From: Corynebacterium sp.
GTDB lineage: Bacteria > Actinomycetota > Actinomycetes > Mycobacteriales > Mycobacteriaceae
DNA: 55,557 nt
Assembly (NCBI GenBank): GCA_030530985.1
Contig: JAUMTX010000005.1
Coordinates: forward strand, 1-55,557
Direction: 5' to 3'
This document shows, piece by piece, positions 19,106-27,315 of the stretch (the stretch's first letter is position 1; every line of letters starts with the position of its first letter). The position numbers and the translations under genes were made by a program. The notes under the pieces are model-generated. The model had not been told where the DNA came from. It did no database searches and was given only the letters and a program-made list of their open reading frames with translations.

Positions 19106-19972
19106 GTGAGCACACACACTAACTCCCGCCTCGGCGCTAACACCAGCGCAACCACACGCGCAACCACACGCGGCGCACTTCGCGCTACCGCCTGTGTGGC
19201 AATTGCGCTGCTCACGGGCACCCTCATGCAGATCGGCACCAGCCGTGCAGAGGACAGCACAACACAGTCCACCGCAACACAAGCAGACTCCACCCAAGCA
19301 GCCTTCTGCAATACCACCGAGTATGAGCCCTATGTGGAATATATGGGCACCCAGTTGCTCTACTTCCGCCCGGACACTGGCCGCCTGTCCATGAGTGCGA
19401 ATGCCAAGTGCCCGCGCTACGCGCTGAGCCTGGCCAAACTCTATATTGCCGATTATGTGATTCGCTATGGCGATGAGGATGAGGCGGAGCAGGCCGAATA
19501 TATGGTGGCCCACAGTGATGATGATTTGGCCGCCGAGTTTTATGAAAAATACCCGGAGTCCATTGATGTGATTGCCACCGAGTACGGTTTGGAAGCCACC
19601 CAGGGCCAGGAACTCTGGGGCAATGCTGTGACTTCCGCTTTTGATATTGCAGAGTTTATTGCAGCCAAGCTTGCCCAGGAGGCAGAGAATAGTGCCAATG
19701 GCCTGGAGGATCCAAGCGACCCTGTTTTGCGTGCCATGCGCAATATGAGTGATATGGCCACCGATGGATATCCGCAGGATTTCGGCACCACAATTCTGCC
19801 CGGCGCGCAGGGCACCAAGTTGGGCTGGTCCAATGATGAAACTATGCATAGTTCAGTGACTTTTGGTACTGATTCCCAGGGCCACCCGTATATTGCTGTG
19901 GTGAGTGTTTTTGGGGATTCTATTGCGGCGACCCGTGCCGCCCGCCAGTTCTTTACGGGCCTCGTGGCCTAA
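19106..19972 (+). CDS. Secreted beta-lactamase/PBP-fold protein, probably divergent
   Basis: A 288-residue exported protein starting at GTG 19106 with GAGGA 7 bases upstream. A signal segment (ACVAIALLTGTLMQIGTS) is followed by a Thr/Ser linker. The mature region has the order of serine-acyl-enzyme motifs: SLAK at 108-111 (SxxK type, in ALSLAKLYIADYV), HSDD at 136-139 (in place of SxN), and near the end KLGW with SSVTFGTDSQG where KTG-type strands usually sit. It therefore may be a D,D-peptidase or lactamase-like hydrolase, or an inactive relative because SDD replaces SDN. Two cysteines (C68, C102) may form a disulfide. It follows the P-type ATPase by 57 bases. Family assignment is my reading of motif order. 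Confidence 0.5.
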   Translation: MSTHTNSRLGANTSATTRATTRGALRATACVAIALLTGTLMQIGTSRAEDSTTQSTATQADSTQAAFCNTTEYEPYVEYMGTQLLYFRPDTGRLSMSANAKCPRYALSLAKLYIADYVIRYGDEDEAEQAEYMVAHSDDDLAAEFYEKYPESIDVIATEYGLEATQGQELWGNAVTSAFDIAEFIAAKLAQEAENSANGLEDPSDPVLRAMRNMSDMATDGYPQDFGTTILPGAQGTKLGWSNDETMHSSVTFGTDSQGHPYIAVVSVFGDSIAATRAARQFFTGLVA

Positions 19973-20063
19973 TCACACATCCCGCGGCGCCCGGTTTTTA
20001 GTTTGCGCGCCGGGCGGATTGTGTTCTAATCTGAATAGCTTAAATTAGTAGGAAGGTTAGAAC

Positions 20064-21419
20064 ATGATTCTTGCTGCCGGTGGTGGCGTGTCCACTGAAG
20101 TCATTGTGTCGGTGATGGTGATTTGTATTGCCTCTTTGCTGTCCCCGCTTCTGTCTTATGTGACTCGCTGGCGTGTTCCGGGCGTGGTTTTCATGCTTAT
20201 TCTTGGTGTGATTATTGGCCCTGAGGTTTTGGGTTGGGCGCATACGGGTACGTCTGTTGGCCTGTTGCGTGAGTTGGGCATGGGTATGCTCTTCTTGCTG
20301 GCTGGTTGGGAGATTGATCCTGATACTTTGCGTGGCCGCCAGTCCAAGGCTGCTATTGTGACTTGGGCTTGTAGCATGATTGTGGGCATTGGTGGCTCGC
20401 TGATTGTGTTCCAGGGTATTAATGTGATGACTGCCGTTGTGCTTGGTGTTGCGGTGTCTTCCACGGCTTTGGGTACTCTTTTGCCAATTGTGAAGGGTGC
20501 CGGTTTGATGGAGCATCCTATTGGTCGTGGCGTGATGGTTCATGGTGCGATTGGTGAGTTGGCCCCGATTTTCACCATGGCTTTGGTTTTGTCCACTCGT
20601 GCAACCTGGTTGACTCTTGTTATTCTTTTGCTCTTCTTCGTTGCCGCTTTGGTTATCGCTTTGGTGCCTAAGACCTTGAAGTTTGTGGCCCCGTGGATTT
20701 CCCGCGCGGTGCGCGATGGTGCCTCCCACACGAGCCAGACGATTATGCGCGCGGTCTTTGTATTGTTGACTGTGCTGATGGCCATGGCAAGTATTTTCGA
20801 GTTGGATGTGGTGCTTGGTGCCTTTGCCGCCGGTATTATTCTTCGTGCTCTTGTGCCGCAGCTTGCCCGTCGTACCGTTGAGGCGCGTCTGGATGTGCTT
20901 GGTTATAGTCTCCTCATCCCGGTCTTCTTTATTACTTCCGGTATGGCCATCCATGTTGAGGCTGTGATCTCTAAGCCGCTGATTCTGATTATTGCGGTGA
21001 TTGGTATTGGTATTGCCCGTGGTTTGCCAATCTTCCTGGCGGAGCGCACTGGCCGCACGGATTCGGGTGTGGTTGGTTTGCGCGACCAGGTTCAGTTGAG
21101 CCTGTACTCGGCCACCGGCCTGCCAATTATTGTTGCGGTTACTGAACTCGCAGTTCAGCGTGAGCTTATCGACGAATCCTCCGCAGCGCTCCTCGTCTCT
21201 GCCGGTGCCTGCACCGTGCTTATCTTCCCGCTTCTAGCTTTCTGGGCTGGCAAGGTTCTTCCTGCCCCAGCTGTGGATAAGTCCAATGAGCCGGATCTGA
21301 CTGATGAGGCCAAGGAGTATAAGGAGGCTGTGGCCCAGGCCCAGGATTCTGCTGCACAGAGTCCTAAGCAGGCCAAGCCAAAGTCCAGCACTGTTGATGG
21401 GGATGAGATTACTATCTAG
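20064..21419 (+). CDS. CPA2-family cation/proton antiporter
   Basis: A 451-residue membrane protein with about 12 hydrophobic helices and the monovalent cation:proton antiporter-2 (Kef/Nap type) core: FMLILGVIIGPEVLGW (TM2), MLFLLAGWEIDPDTLR with the conserved acidic residues, SSTALGTLLPI, and VFFITSGMAIHVEAV. No RCK/TrkA-N domain is attached; instead a 60-residue hydrophilic, Lys/Ala/Gln-rich cytoplasmic tail ends the protein. AGGAAGG precedes ATG 20064. Stands alone between the secreted hydrolase and a terminator. Exchanged ion (Na+ or K+) cannot be read from sequence. Confidence 0.88.
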   Translation: MILAAGGGVSTEVIVSVMVICIASLLSPLLSYVTRWRVPGVVFMLILGVIIGPEVLGWAHTGTSVGLLRELGMGMLFLLAGWEIDPDTLRGRQSKAAIVTWACSMIVGIGGSLIVFQGINVMTAVVLGVAVSSTALGTLLPIVKGAGLMEHPIGRGVMVHGAIGELAPIFTMALVLSTRATWLTLVILLLFFVAALVIALVPKTLKFVAPWISRAVRDGASHTSQTIMRAVFVLLTVLMAMASIFELDVVLGAFAAGIILRALVPQLARRTVEARLDVLGYSLLIPVFFITSGMAIHVEAVISKPLILIIAVIGIGIARGLPIFLAERTGRTDSGVVGLRDQVQLSLYSATGLPIIVAVTELAVQRELIDESSAALLVSAGACTVLIFPLLAFWAGKVLPAPAVDKSNEPDLTDEAKEYKEAVAQAQDSAAQSPKQAKPKSSTVDGDEITI

Positions 21420-21470
21420 TTTTGGTGGAATAGGCCACGACTGTGTTGATGAGTAGCTAGTCAAAAGTAG

Positions 21471-21513
21471 AGGCGCGATTGTGTATGATATACGATCGCG
21501 CCTTGTTTTTTTT
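21471..21513 (+). terminator. Terminator of the antiporter gene
   Basis: AGGCGCGAT (21471-21479) pairs with ATCGCGCCT (21495-21503), followed by TGTTTTTTTT. It overlaps the end of the IS remnant by a few bases and marks the edge of conserved core sequence. Confidence 0.9.
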
Positions 21514-22085
21514 AGTTGGTTGTTTCGTTACTGTTGAGGTACTGTTCTAGCTTATCGCGGGATGGTGTGGCTTTGAGGAATATCTCTGCGTGGTCTGGTA
21601 GTGTCAACCATGATATGGTGTATAACATTTTGGTACGCTTATAGCAGTACCACCACACGGTTTGGAGTTGCTTGTATAGGTCGAATCCCCGGTGATGTTC
21701 AAGTACCCCTCGGATTTGTCTATTCTGGTTCTCTATGGCGTTGTTTGTTTTTGGTACGTCAGGGATCTTGTTCTTCTGCTGCAAATAGGTGAACAAGGTC
21801 CCGTTTTCTATGAGCCTGCGCAGTGTGTTGCGTTTCTGCTGGATCTTGATGCGTTTCTTTGGCACATGATCAAGCTCACCAGGGGCTTTACCGTCAATCA
21901 TGGGTGACCTTGTGTGCCGTCCGTTTCTTGCTTAGCCGCGCTCTTCTTGGCAGCGGCATGTGCATGCTTGATTGTGTCGGTGCGCCCTCAGTTCGTGCAG
22001 CGCCAACGCTGCGTCCTCTTATACGTCCCGTATTTACGCATATGCAATTACAATGCGGACCATGAATCTTCGACATGCACGGATT
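21512..22085 (-). pseudogene. Decayed IS1249-like transposase with internal deletion
   Basis: The minus strand holds an open 129-codon piece (21512-21901) ending like IS1249/IS256-clade transposases: VPKTNNAIENQNRQIRGVL, EHHRGFDLYK, VWWYCYKRTK. Upstream (21901-22075) other frames carry pieces of the N-terminal zinc ribbon: PHCN in one frame, then MRKYGTYKRTQRWRCTN followed by a stop where the second Cys pair should begin. So the element has at least one frameshift, one nonsense change, and a large central deletion that removed the catalytic region (an intact copy would be near 390 residues). It cannot encode an active enzyme. End repeats were not found, and the limits given are those of the recognisable coding debris. 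Confidence 0.7.
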
Positions 22086-22116
22086 CTAGAATTTTTAAAA
22101 AATGCTCTTTAACTAG

Positions 22117-22161
22117 CAAAAACGGGCTACCAATCACCGTATAAACAGTGATGGTAACCCG
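22117..22161 (-). terminator. Terminator of the redox operon
   Basis: On the minus strand CGGGTTACCATCACTG and CGGTGATTGGTAGCCCG form an imperfect long stem followed by TTTTTGC. About 110 bases separate it from the SDR stop; those bases hold nothing recognisable. Confidence 0.7.
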
Positions 22162-22271
22162 CTTGAAAACACGAAACAGGGCTTACATTTCAAAACGCCC
22201 AAAAACTTCTTACTAGCAGGGGTAATACGCTAAAAATCAACACACTCTTTGCCTATACCGCTAGTTTTATT

Positions 22272-23150
22272 CTAGTTTTGTCCGCTGGGATCCAGGTGTG
22301 GTGATGCGCCATGTAGATATTGGCGTACTGCACTATTGCAGTAGTCGATGAGTGCCTTTTCATTCTGGGGGCTATAGCCCTTGTCTGATGGGCCGGTGTG
22401 AGTCGACTCGTCAATATATTGTCCGCTATCTGCTGCGATCTCTGTTGAGGTGCACAGATAGTGGGCTGTTTTTATGCCTTCATCCAGATCGACCATCATA
22501 GGTGGCAGGGCAGTGGTGGGTGTTGGGCCTTCTGAGTAGCCGGTGAGTTTGGTCGCTACGAGTCCTGGGTGGTAGGAATAGACGGCAATATCGCGACCGT
22601 TTTCTTTAAAGTGGCGTGCTTGATAGCGGCTTAGCCACATGGCATAGAGCTTCGCATTATTATAGGAGCGTGCAGGGCTGTAGTTTTGCTCGAGTGCAAA
22701 GTCGGGTAGTGGGCCTGCCACGGTATTGATGCTCCCAATCTCTGCATAGTTGTGCATATATGAGGATGTGTTGATTATTCGTCCTCCATGCGCCAGAAGT
22801 GGGGCTAGTTCATTGCCTAGAATATAGGGTGCTAATACTGAAACCATGAAGCCGATCTCAATATGGTCGGCATTGAGCTGCCGGGTTTCAGATGCGCCGA
22901 TGCCAGCATTATTGAGTAGAACATCAATATGAGTCTGCTCGCGCAGGATCTGCCTACTTAAGTCAAAGACACCTTCGATTGTGCTCAGATCTGCACAATA
23001 GGCCTGTGGAGCTGCAAGCTCAGCACGGACAGCTTCTAGTTTTTGGGGATTGCGACCATGGAGAAGTACCGTGTGGCCTTCCTTGATGAGTCTTTCTGCC
23101 AACTTTTTACCGATACCATCAGTGGAGCCGGTAATGAGAATAGTGGACAT
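22272..23150 (-). CDS. SDR-family NAD(P)-dependent oxidoreductase
   Basis: A 292-residue short-chain dehydrogenase/reductase. Rossmann motif ITGSTDGIGKKLAERL (TGxxxGIG) at residues 6-14, LLNNAGIG (NNAG) at 82-88, the catalytic serine region NTSSYMH, and a displaced catalytic pair in YNNAKLYAMWLSR (YxxxK at YNNAK). The arginine after the second strand (LHGRNPQKL) favours NADP. The end (SDKGYSPQNEKALIDY) is typical of retinol-dehydrogenase-like SDRs. Third gene of a minus-strand operon: 6 bases after the alpha/beta hydrolase stop, all under one Rrf2-type operator. Substrate unknown; context suggests handling of reactive carbonyls or quinones. Confidence 0.85.
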   Translation of the reverse strand: MSTILITGSTDGIGKKLAERLIKEGHTVLLHGRNPQKLEAVRAELAAPQAYCADLSTIEGVFDLSRQILREQTHIDVLLNNAGIGASETRQLNADHIEIGFMVSVLAPYILGNELAPLLAHGGRIINTSSYMHNYAEIGSINTVAGPLPDFALEQNYSPARSYNNAKLYAMWLSRYQARHFKENGRDIAVYSYHPGLVATKLTGYSEGPTPTTALPPMMVDLDEGIKTAHYLCTSTEIAADSGQYIDESTHTGPSDKGYSPQNEKALIDYCNSAVRQYLHGASPHLDPSGQN

Positions 23151-23156
23151 TGGCTT

Positions 23157-24023
23157 TTACTCTTCTACTAGGAATTCGTGGATGCTTGCTGCAGCGGATT
23201 CGGCGTATTGGAAAATGGAACCATGTCCCGCATTTGGGTAGATAATAAGTTCACTTTTGGCTGCATGCCCCTGTAGCTTCCCATGCATGGCATAGGAGTT
23301 TTCGGTTGGCACCTGGTTATCTTTATCGCCATTAATAATGAGGGTTGGTTGAGTGATGAAGCCAAGGTCATCAATCGGAGCAGTACCCCAGCGCTTAATA
23401 GCCTTGAGTTGGGTGAAAAAGCCACGCAAGCTCATGGCTTTGTCCGCATGGGCTTTGCTTCGCTCTGCCATGCGCCCGAGTACATGGCCTGCCACCCGGC
23501 TGCCCTCCTTGGTGAGTGGGTAAAAGATATAGCGGCGAGGATCTTTGCGGCGAATCGCAGCCCGCGCCATGAAACCAAAGGTCACAGGTGTCACGCGGTC
23601 GACTCCCACGCCGCCACGCGGGGCAGTGCCGGCAAGGATAAGATGCTTAACCAAGGTAGGCTTGGCGCGCACAATTTCTTGGGCGATCATGCCTCCCATA
23701 GACAGTCCCAGAAGATCTACCTCTTCGTAGCCCAGCGCATGGATAATTCGGATTGCCTGGCCTGCCATTCCTTCGATAGTGTCGGCAACGGTGCCTTCAC
23801 TGGCACCAACGCCCGGCAGGTCAATAACAATGACATGGTGGTTTTTAGCCAGGTGGTCGATAAATTCTGGATCCCAATTGTCCAGAACAGCAGCGAGGTG
23901 GGTGAGCATAATGAGCGGGGTGTGCTTCTGTGCAGGATGGGCGAAGTCAGTCCCTACCTCGCGGTAGGCGATACGCAGACCATCAACAGTCAGAAATTTA
24001 TTAGCAGTGGTGATATAGGACAT
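23157..24023 (-). CDS. Alpha/beta hydrolase
   Basis: A 288-residue alpha/beta-hydrolase. Oxyanion segment LTHLAAVLDNWDPEF (HLAA in place of HGxx), DLPGVGASEG, the nucleophile elbow GLSMGGM with serine at about 114, an acid in INGDKDNQVP, and the catalytic histidine in NAGHGSIFQY. No signal peptide, so cytoplasmic. The pattern is that of haloperoxidase/lipolytic-like hydrolases that accompany oxidoreductases. Middle gene of the operon: 60 bases after the oxidoreductase stop, 6 before the SDR. Exact substrate cannot be told. Confidence 0.85.
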   Translation of the reverse strand: MSYITTANKFLTVDGLRIAYREVGTDFAHPAQKHTPLIMLTHLAAVLDNWDPEFIDHLAKNHHVIVIDLPGVGASEGTVADTIEGMAGQAIRIIHALGYEEVDLLGLSMGGMIAQEIVRAKPTLVKHLILAGTAPRGGVGVDRVTPVTFGFMARAAIRRKDPRRYIFYPLTKEGSRVAGHVLGRMAERSKAHADKAMSLRGFFTQLKAIKRWGTAPIDDLGFITQPTLIINGDKDNQVPTENSYAMHGKLQGHAAKSELIIYPNAGHGSIFQYAESAAASIHEFLVEE

Positions 24024-24083
24024 GGGGTTTCCTTGCGGGGAGTGGTGGTATTTGTGTGGTGGATGAGGCGTGGTGGATGTGTT

Positions 24084-25082
24084 TTAGAAAGTGATGACAG
24101 TCTTGCCCTTGGAGCGACCAGTGTCGATCTTCTCCAAGGCGCGGTTGACCTCGGAGAATTCAAAAACAGTGTCGATGGAAGGCGTGACTTTGATGTCGTT
24201 GAGGATCTCTGCGACCTGGCCAAGCTGTGCACCATCGCTATGAACAAAGATGAAGTGGTACTTAACACCATGCTTCTTGGCCATGGTGTCGAACTTGCGG
24301 CCTGCCAGGCTAAAGAGAATACGCTTTAGCAGCGGAAAGCCCATACGCTGGGCGAATTCACCATTTGGCATGCCACGCAGGGATACGAGCTGGCCACCCT
24401 TGCGCATGATACGCATCTGCTTTTCGGTCTCATCGCCACCAAGAGTATCGAGAACATAGTCCACATCATGAAGAATCTGGGTATAGTCCTGGGTCTTATA
24501 GTCAATGAACTCATCGGCACCCAAGTCACGAACACGCTGCTCATGCTCAGCAGAGCCATTGGTGATTACCTTCAGGCCCTTGGCCTTGGCCAGTGGGATA
24601 GCCATGGTGCCAACACCACCGGTGCCACCGGAGATAAAGATGCTCGCGCCGGGCTTAATTTTCATCAAGTCAAAAGCCTGCATGACGGTCAGGGCAGTGA
24701 GTGGAACAGCAGCAGCCTCAATATCGGAAAGGTAATCTGGCACAATCGCCAGGGCATCACTATCAACAGCCACATATTCAGCAAAGGCGCCAATGCGGTC
24801 CAATGGTAGGCGACCAAAGACACGGTCACCTGGGGCAAAAGCAGCAACCTGGCTGCCGATAGATTCCACAATGCCAACAACCTCATTGCCCGCCACCTGG
24901 GGAAGGGAATAAGGAGCAATAAGCTTAACCTCGCCACGGGAAATCATATTGTCCACAGGGTTGACGCCTGCAGCGGTGACCTTGATGAGAACATCGCGTG
25001 GACCAACGCTTGGGCGCTCCACTTCGCGGATGTCGAGGTTAATATTGTCCTTCTTGTAGTCGGTGATGACTGCGGCCTTCAT
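24084..25082 (-). CDS. NADP-dependent quinone/enone oxidoreductase
   Basis: A 332-residue zinc-free medium-chain reductase (quinone oxidoreductase, QOR type). N-terminal GroES-like domain (VLIKVTAAGVNPVDNMISRG, VAGNEVVGIVESIG), then the nucleotide-binding domain with IFISGGTGGVGTMAIPLAKAKG split across residues 148-168 and the NADP-favouring KVITNGSAEHEQRVRDLGAD. No structural zinc cysteines are present. First gene of the operon behind the palindrome at 25133-25149. Such enzymes reduce quinones or alpha,beta-unsaturated carbonyls, fitting a redox-stress role together with the Rrf2 regulator. Confidence 0.9.
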   Translation of the reverse strand: MKAAVITDYKKDNINLDIREVERPSVGPRDVLIKVTAAGVNPVDNMISRGEVKLIAPYSLPQVAGNEVVGIVESIGSQVAAFAPGDRVFGRLPLDRIGAFAEYVAVDSDALAIVPDYLSDIEAAAVPLTALTVMQAFDLMKIKPGASIFISGGTGGVGTMAIPLAKAKGLKVITNGSAEHEQRVRDLGADEFIDYKTQDYTQILHDVDYVLDTLGGDETEKQMRIMRKGGQLVSLRGMPNGEFAQRMGFPLLKRILFSLAGRKFDTMAKKHGVKYHFIFVHSDGAQLGQVAEILNDIKVTPSIDTVFEFSEVNRALEKIDTGRSKGKTVITF

Positions 25083-25132
25083 GATGAACTTCTTTCTCGA
25101 GGAACTATCTCGGTAGTAAATGAATATTAGTT

Positions 25133-25149
25133 GTTACTGTATCAGTAAC
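25133..25149. promoter_or_regulatory. Operator of the redox operon (Rrf2-type)
   Basis: GTTACTGTATCAGTAAC is a 7-bp perfect palindrome with a 3-base centre, 51 bases before the oxidoreductase start. It overlaps the probable -35 region; TAATAT lies just downstream on the minus strand as a candidate -10. A 14-of-17 match occurs in front of the Rrf2 gene (25797-25813). Confidence 0.7.
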
Positions 25150-25265
25150 ACGTACAAGTATGCCAGGCTTCAGTGATTTTGGCAAATTGCCTGGTAATCC
25201 CGCCAAAATAATAGTACGGCTTGGAAGTTTGACGCTGGCAATGTGCCATGATTGATACGGTGTAA

Positions 25266-25297
25266 AGAAAAACCCTGCTCTTGTGGGGAGCAGGGTT
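25266..25297 (-). terminator. Terminator of the Rrf2 regulator gene
   Basis: AACCCTGCTC and GAGCAGGGTT form a 10-bp stem with a 7-base loop; the minus strand continues TTTCTTTACA. Confidence 0.88.
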
Positions 25298-25329
25298 GTG
25301 AGAGTGTGATTGTGTGGTGAAATGGCAGA

Positions 25330-25761
25330 TTAGTTGCAGACGCCTGCGGAAAGATAGAGTCCGTCAATCACGTCTTGGAGACTATGGTCTTTTAGTGAAG
25401 CTTCGAGCTGGGCGACCGCATCTGCAAATAGTGGGTTGATGGCATTTTCGATATTCTTGCCCACTGGACATTCAAGATTCGGGTGCTGGTGAACATGGAA
25501 AACAGTGACGCCACTAGTGTCCTGGGTGGCGCAGTAAATCTCAAAAAGTGAAAGTTCTGCGGGGCTTTTAGCCAGTGTGTAGCCGGACTTGCCCTGCTGG
25601 GAGGTGATGATTCCATTACTCTTCAGCGTGCTCAAAAGTCTACGAATATAGCTTGCATTGGTGCCAACACTGCGGGCAATATCAGCGGAGGATAGGGTAT
25701 TGCGCTCTTCGCTGATCATGCTTAAAACATGTAGCGCCATGGAAAATTTGGTATCCACCAT
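25330..25761 (-). CDS. Rrf2-family transcriptional regulator
   Basis: A 143-residue Rrf2 repressor. Winged helix: KFSMALHVLSMISEER, LSSADIARSVGTNASYIRRLLSTL and GIITSQQGKSGYTLAKSP, the usual helix-turn-helix and wing. The iron-sulphur cysteine triad of IscR/NsrR is absent; only C98 or so (LECPVG) and a C-terminal C (SAGVCN) remain, so a thiol-switch regulator of the YwnA/HypR kind is more likely than an Fe-S sensor. It is encoded upstream of the redox operon on the same strand, with its own promoter. The start may be ATG 25761 or a GTG one codon before it. Confidence 0.88.
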   Translation of the reverse strand: MVDTKFSMALHVLSMISEERNTLSSADIARSVGTNASYIRRLLSTLKSNGIITSQQGKSGYTLAKSPAELSLFEIYCATQDTSGVTVFHVHQHPNLECPVGKNIENAINPLFADAVAQLEASLKDHSLQDVIDGLYLSAGVCN

Positions 25762-25796
25762 CACTCCTTCATGTGTGGGTTGAAAACTCTATTGGT

Positions 25797-25813
25797 GTAA
25801 CTATACCAGTAAC
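25797..25813. promoter_or_regulatory. Second Rrf2-type operator, before the regulator gene
   Basis: GTAACTATACCAGTAAC matches the operon operator at 14 of 17 positions (GTwACTrTAyCAGTAAC), 35 bases before the Rrf2 start. It suggests autoregulation. Confidence 0.65.
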
Positions 25814-25851
25814 AGGTTGGGGTTGGTGGCGTCGGAGGGTGTGCAACTGAA

Positions 25852-25878
25852 CAAAGCCCCTGTTAACCAGGGGCTTTG
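25852..25878 (-). terminator. Terminator of the HtaA-like gene
   Basis: Perfect stem CAAAGCCCCTG / CAGGGGCTTTG with a 5-base loop. The T tract on the minus strand is weak (TTCAGTTG). Confidence 0.65.
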
Positions 25879-25915
25879 GAGTGTAGGTTTTTGTGCTGCG
25901 GATTAGGTCGATGCG

Positions 25916-27157
25916 CTAGCTGACCTTAAATACGCCAAGAATAGCGCGGAGGATGACCAATGGCAGGCCCAGAACATTGAGGATGAACTGGATGATTGGG
26001 TTCTGCTTCTTGGTAGGAGTAGAGTCGGCATCCTCATAGTCAATGTCCTGGCCAGGCTTTTGCTCTTTGGTATCACCAACAGGCTTGTTCTCGGATGGGC
26101 TTGTCTCCGTTTCTGGCTTAGCCGGTGGAGCTGCAACTGCCTCCTCGTTGCCACCTTGCTGTGTACCTGCAGCACCATGAGATGGGTCATTAGGAGCTGC
26201 GGTTTCCTTGTCTGGCTCAGCAACCTTATCAATTGGGGACTCTTGCGCAGGCTTGGACTCATCAGGGAGCTCTGGTGAGGCGTCGATAGGCTTCTTTGGC
26301 TCCTCAACTGCGCCGATGGTGTAGCTCAAGGTAATTGGGAGAGGAACCTTGAACTCATCGCTCTTGCCAGTGGTGTAGAAGAACTCAGCCAACTGAGTGA
26401 AGTTATGGAAGCGGACGAAATCAGCAGGCCATGAACCACGGTTTTCGTCGAATGTCTGCGGGGTGCCACCATCACGAACTGGTGCGCCGACGCCAGTCCA
26501 GCGTGGGGTCAGGTCAGTTGTGGTTGGTGTAGCCTCGAGGCTCACACCCTTGAAAGTGGCGAGCTCCTGGTCAGGCCACTCTTCGAGCAGAGCGCCGACT
26601 GTAGCTTCCTTGCGGTTGGCCTGGTAGCCGCGGAGATTAGCACGCAGGCTGCCATTGCCGTCCTTGTCAATAGTGAGTACCGGATCACTAAACCAGTAGG
26701 TGACGAAACCGCCCAGGTCATTGATAACGCCAGTGCCAGTCCAGTTAATAGTGACGGACTTATCGGCCTTGATGGTGCCGGTACCATTGCTGAACTTGAA
26801 GAACTGGGCGCCGCCATTCTTGATATAGTCAGCGCGGGTGGCGTAGGTAGGGGTCACTGGTGACTGGTTGCCAGGGTAGATGTGATAGACAGAGGCATTG
26901 CCGGATTCAGCACTATAAGCCGCCTCACCCTTAAGGGTGCCAGGGTCGCCCACGGAGAAGTAGCGGGAGCCACCAAAAGGTGGACGAACCGAGGAATGAT
27001 TAGGGGTGAGCCCCCAAGTGAAGGTGGCATTGCTAATAATTTCGCTGCCACTGGTTGTATTTTCATCCGCAAAGGCGGTGCTGCCAGTGGCGCTAAGAAG
27101 GGCGGCAACCAGGGTGCTGGTCACAGTGGTTGCCAAAATAGAGAGGGATTTCTTCAT
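25916..27157 (-). CDS. HtaA-like domain surface protein, C-terminally anchored
   Basis: A 413-residue exported protein. Signal peptide (MKKSLSILATTVTSTLVAAL, cleavage near AFA-DE), then an HtaA-like domain at about residues 45-290: FTWGLTPNHSSV, YFSVGDPGTL, TINWTGTGVINDLGGFVTYW and SDPVLTIDKDGNGSL. HtaA domains bind haem on corynebacterial cell surfaces, but this copy has no clear equivalent of the usual F-x-G-H-G segment, so haem binding is uncertain. Residues 300-385 are a Pro/Glu/Lys-rich wall-spanning linker, and the end is a hydrophobic helix (NPIIQFILNVLGLPLVILRA) with a short basic tail. I found no convincing DtxR box upstream. It may be an adhesin-like relative. Confidence 0.65.
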   Translation of the reverse strand: MKKSLSILATTVTSTLVAALLSATGSTAFADENTTSGSEIISNATFTWGLTPNHSSVRPPFGGSRYFSVGDPGTLKGEAAYSAESGNASVYHIYPGNQSPVTPTYATRADYIKNGGAQFFKFSNGTGTIKADKSVTINWTGTGVINDLGGFVTYWFSDPVLTIDKDGNGSLRANLRGYQANRKEATVGALLEEWPDQELATFKGVSLEATPTTTDLTPRWTGVGAPVRDGGTPQTFDENRGSWPADFVRFHNFTQLAEFFYTTGKSDEFKVPLPITLSYTIGAVEEPKKPIDASPELPDESKPAQESPIDKVAEPDKETAAPNDPSHGAAGTQQGGNEEAVAAPPAKPETETSPSENKPVGDTKEQKPGQDIDYEDADSTPTKKQNPIIQFILNVLGLPLVILRAILGVFKVS

Positions 27158-27267
27158 GCGAAAAATCCAACCTTTCAGGCTAGTTTGAGGTAAAACTTAA
27201 CTGGATAATAACAACCGAATAACCCCCGGTGCAATAGTTTTTTCCAAAGTTTTTGCTTAAAATTTAC

Positions 27268-27300
27268 AAAGAAAAAGACCAGGCCATAAAATGCCTGGTC
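27268..27300 (-). terminator. Terminator of the DUF1906 gene
   Basis: GACCAGGC and GCCTGGTC form an 8-bp stem with an 8-base loop, followed on the minus strand by TTTTTCTTTG. Confidence 0.85.
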
Positions 27301-27315
27301 ATAGTGGGTCTTAGG

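Noticed and set aside
27158..27260. DtxR iron box before the HtaA-like gene
   Set aside because: I looked for the TTAGGTTAGSCTAACCTAA pattern on both strands and found only short partial matches.
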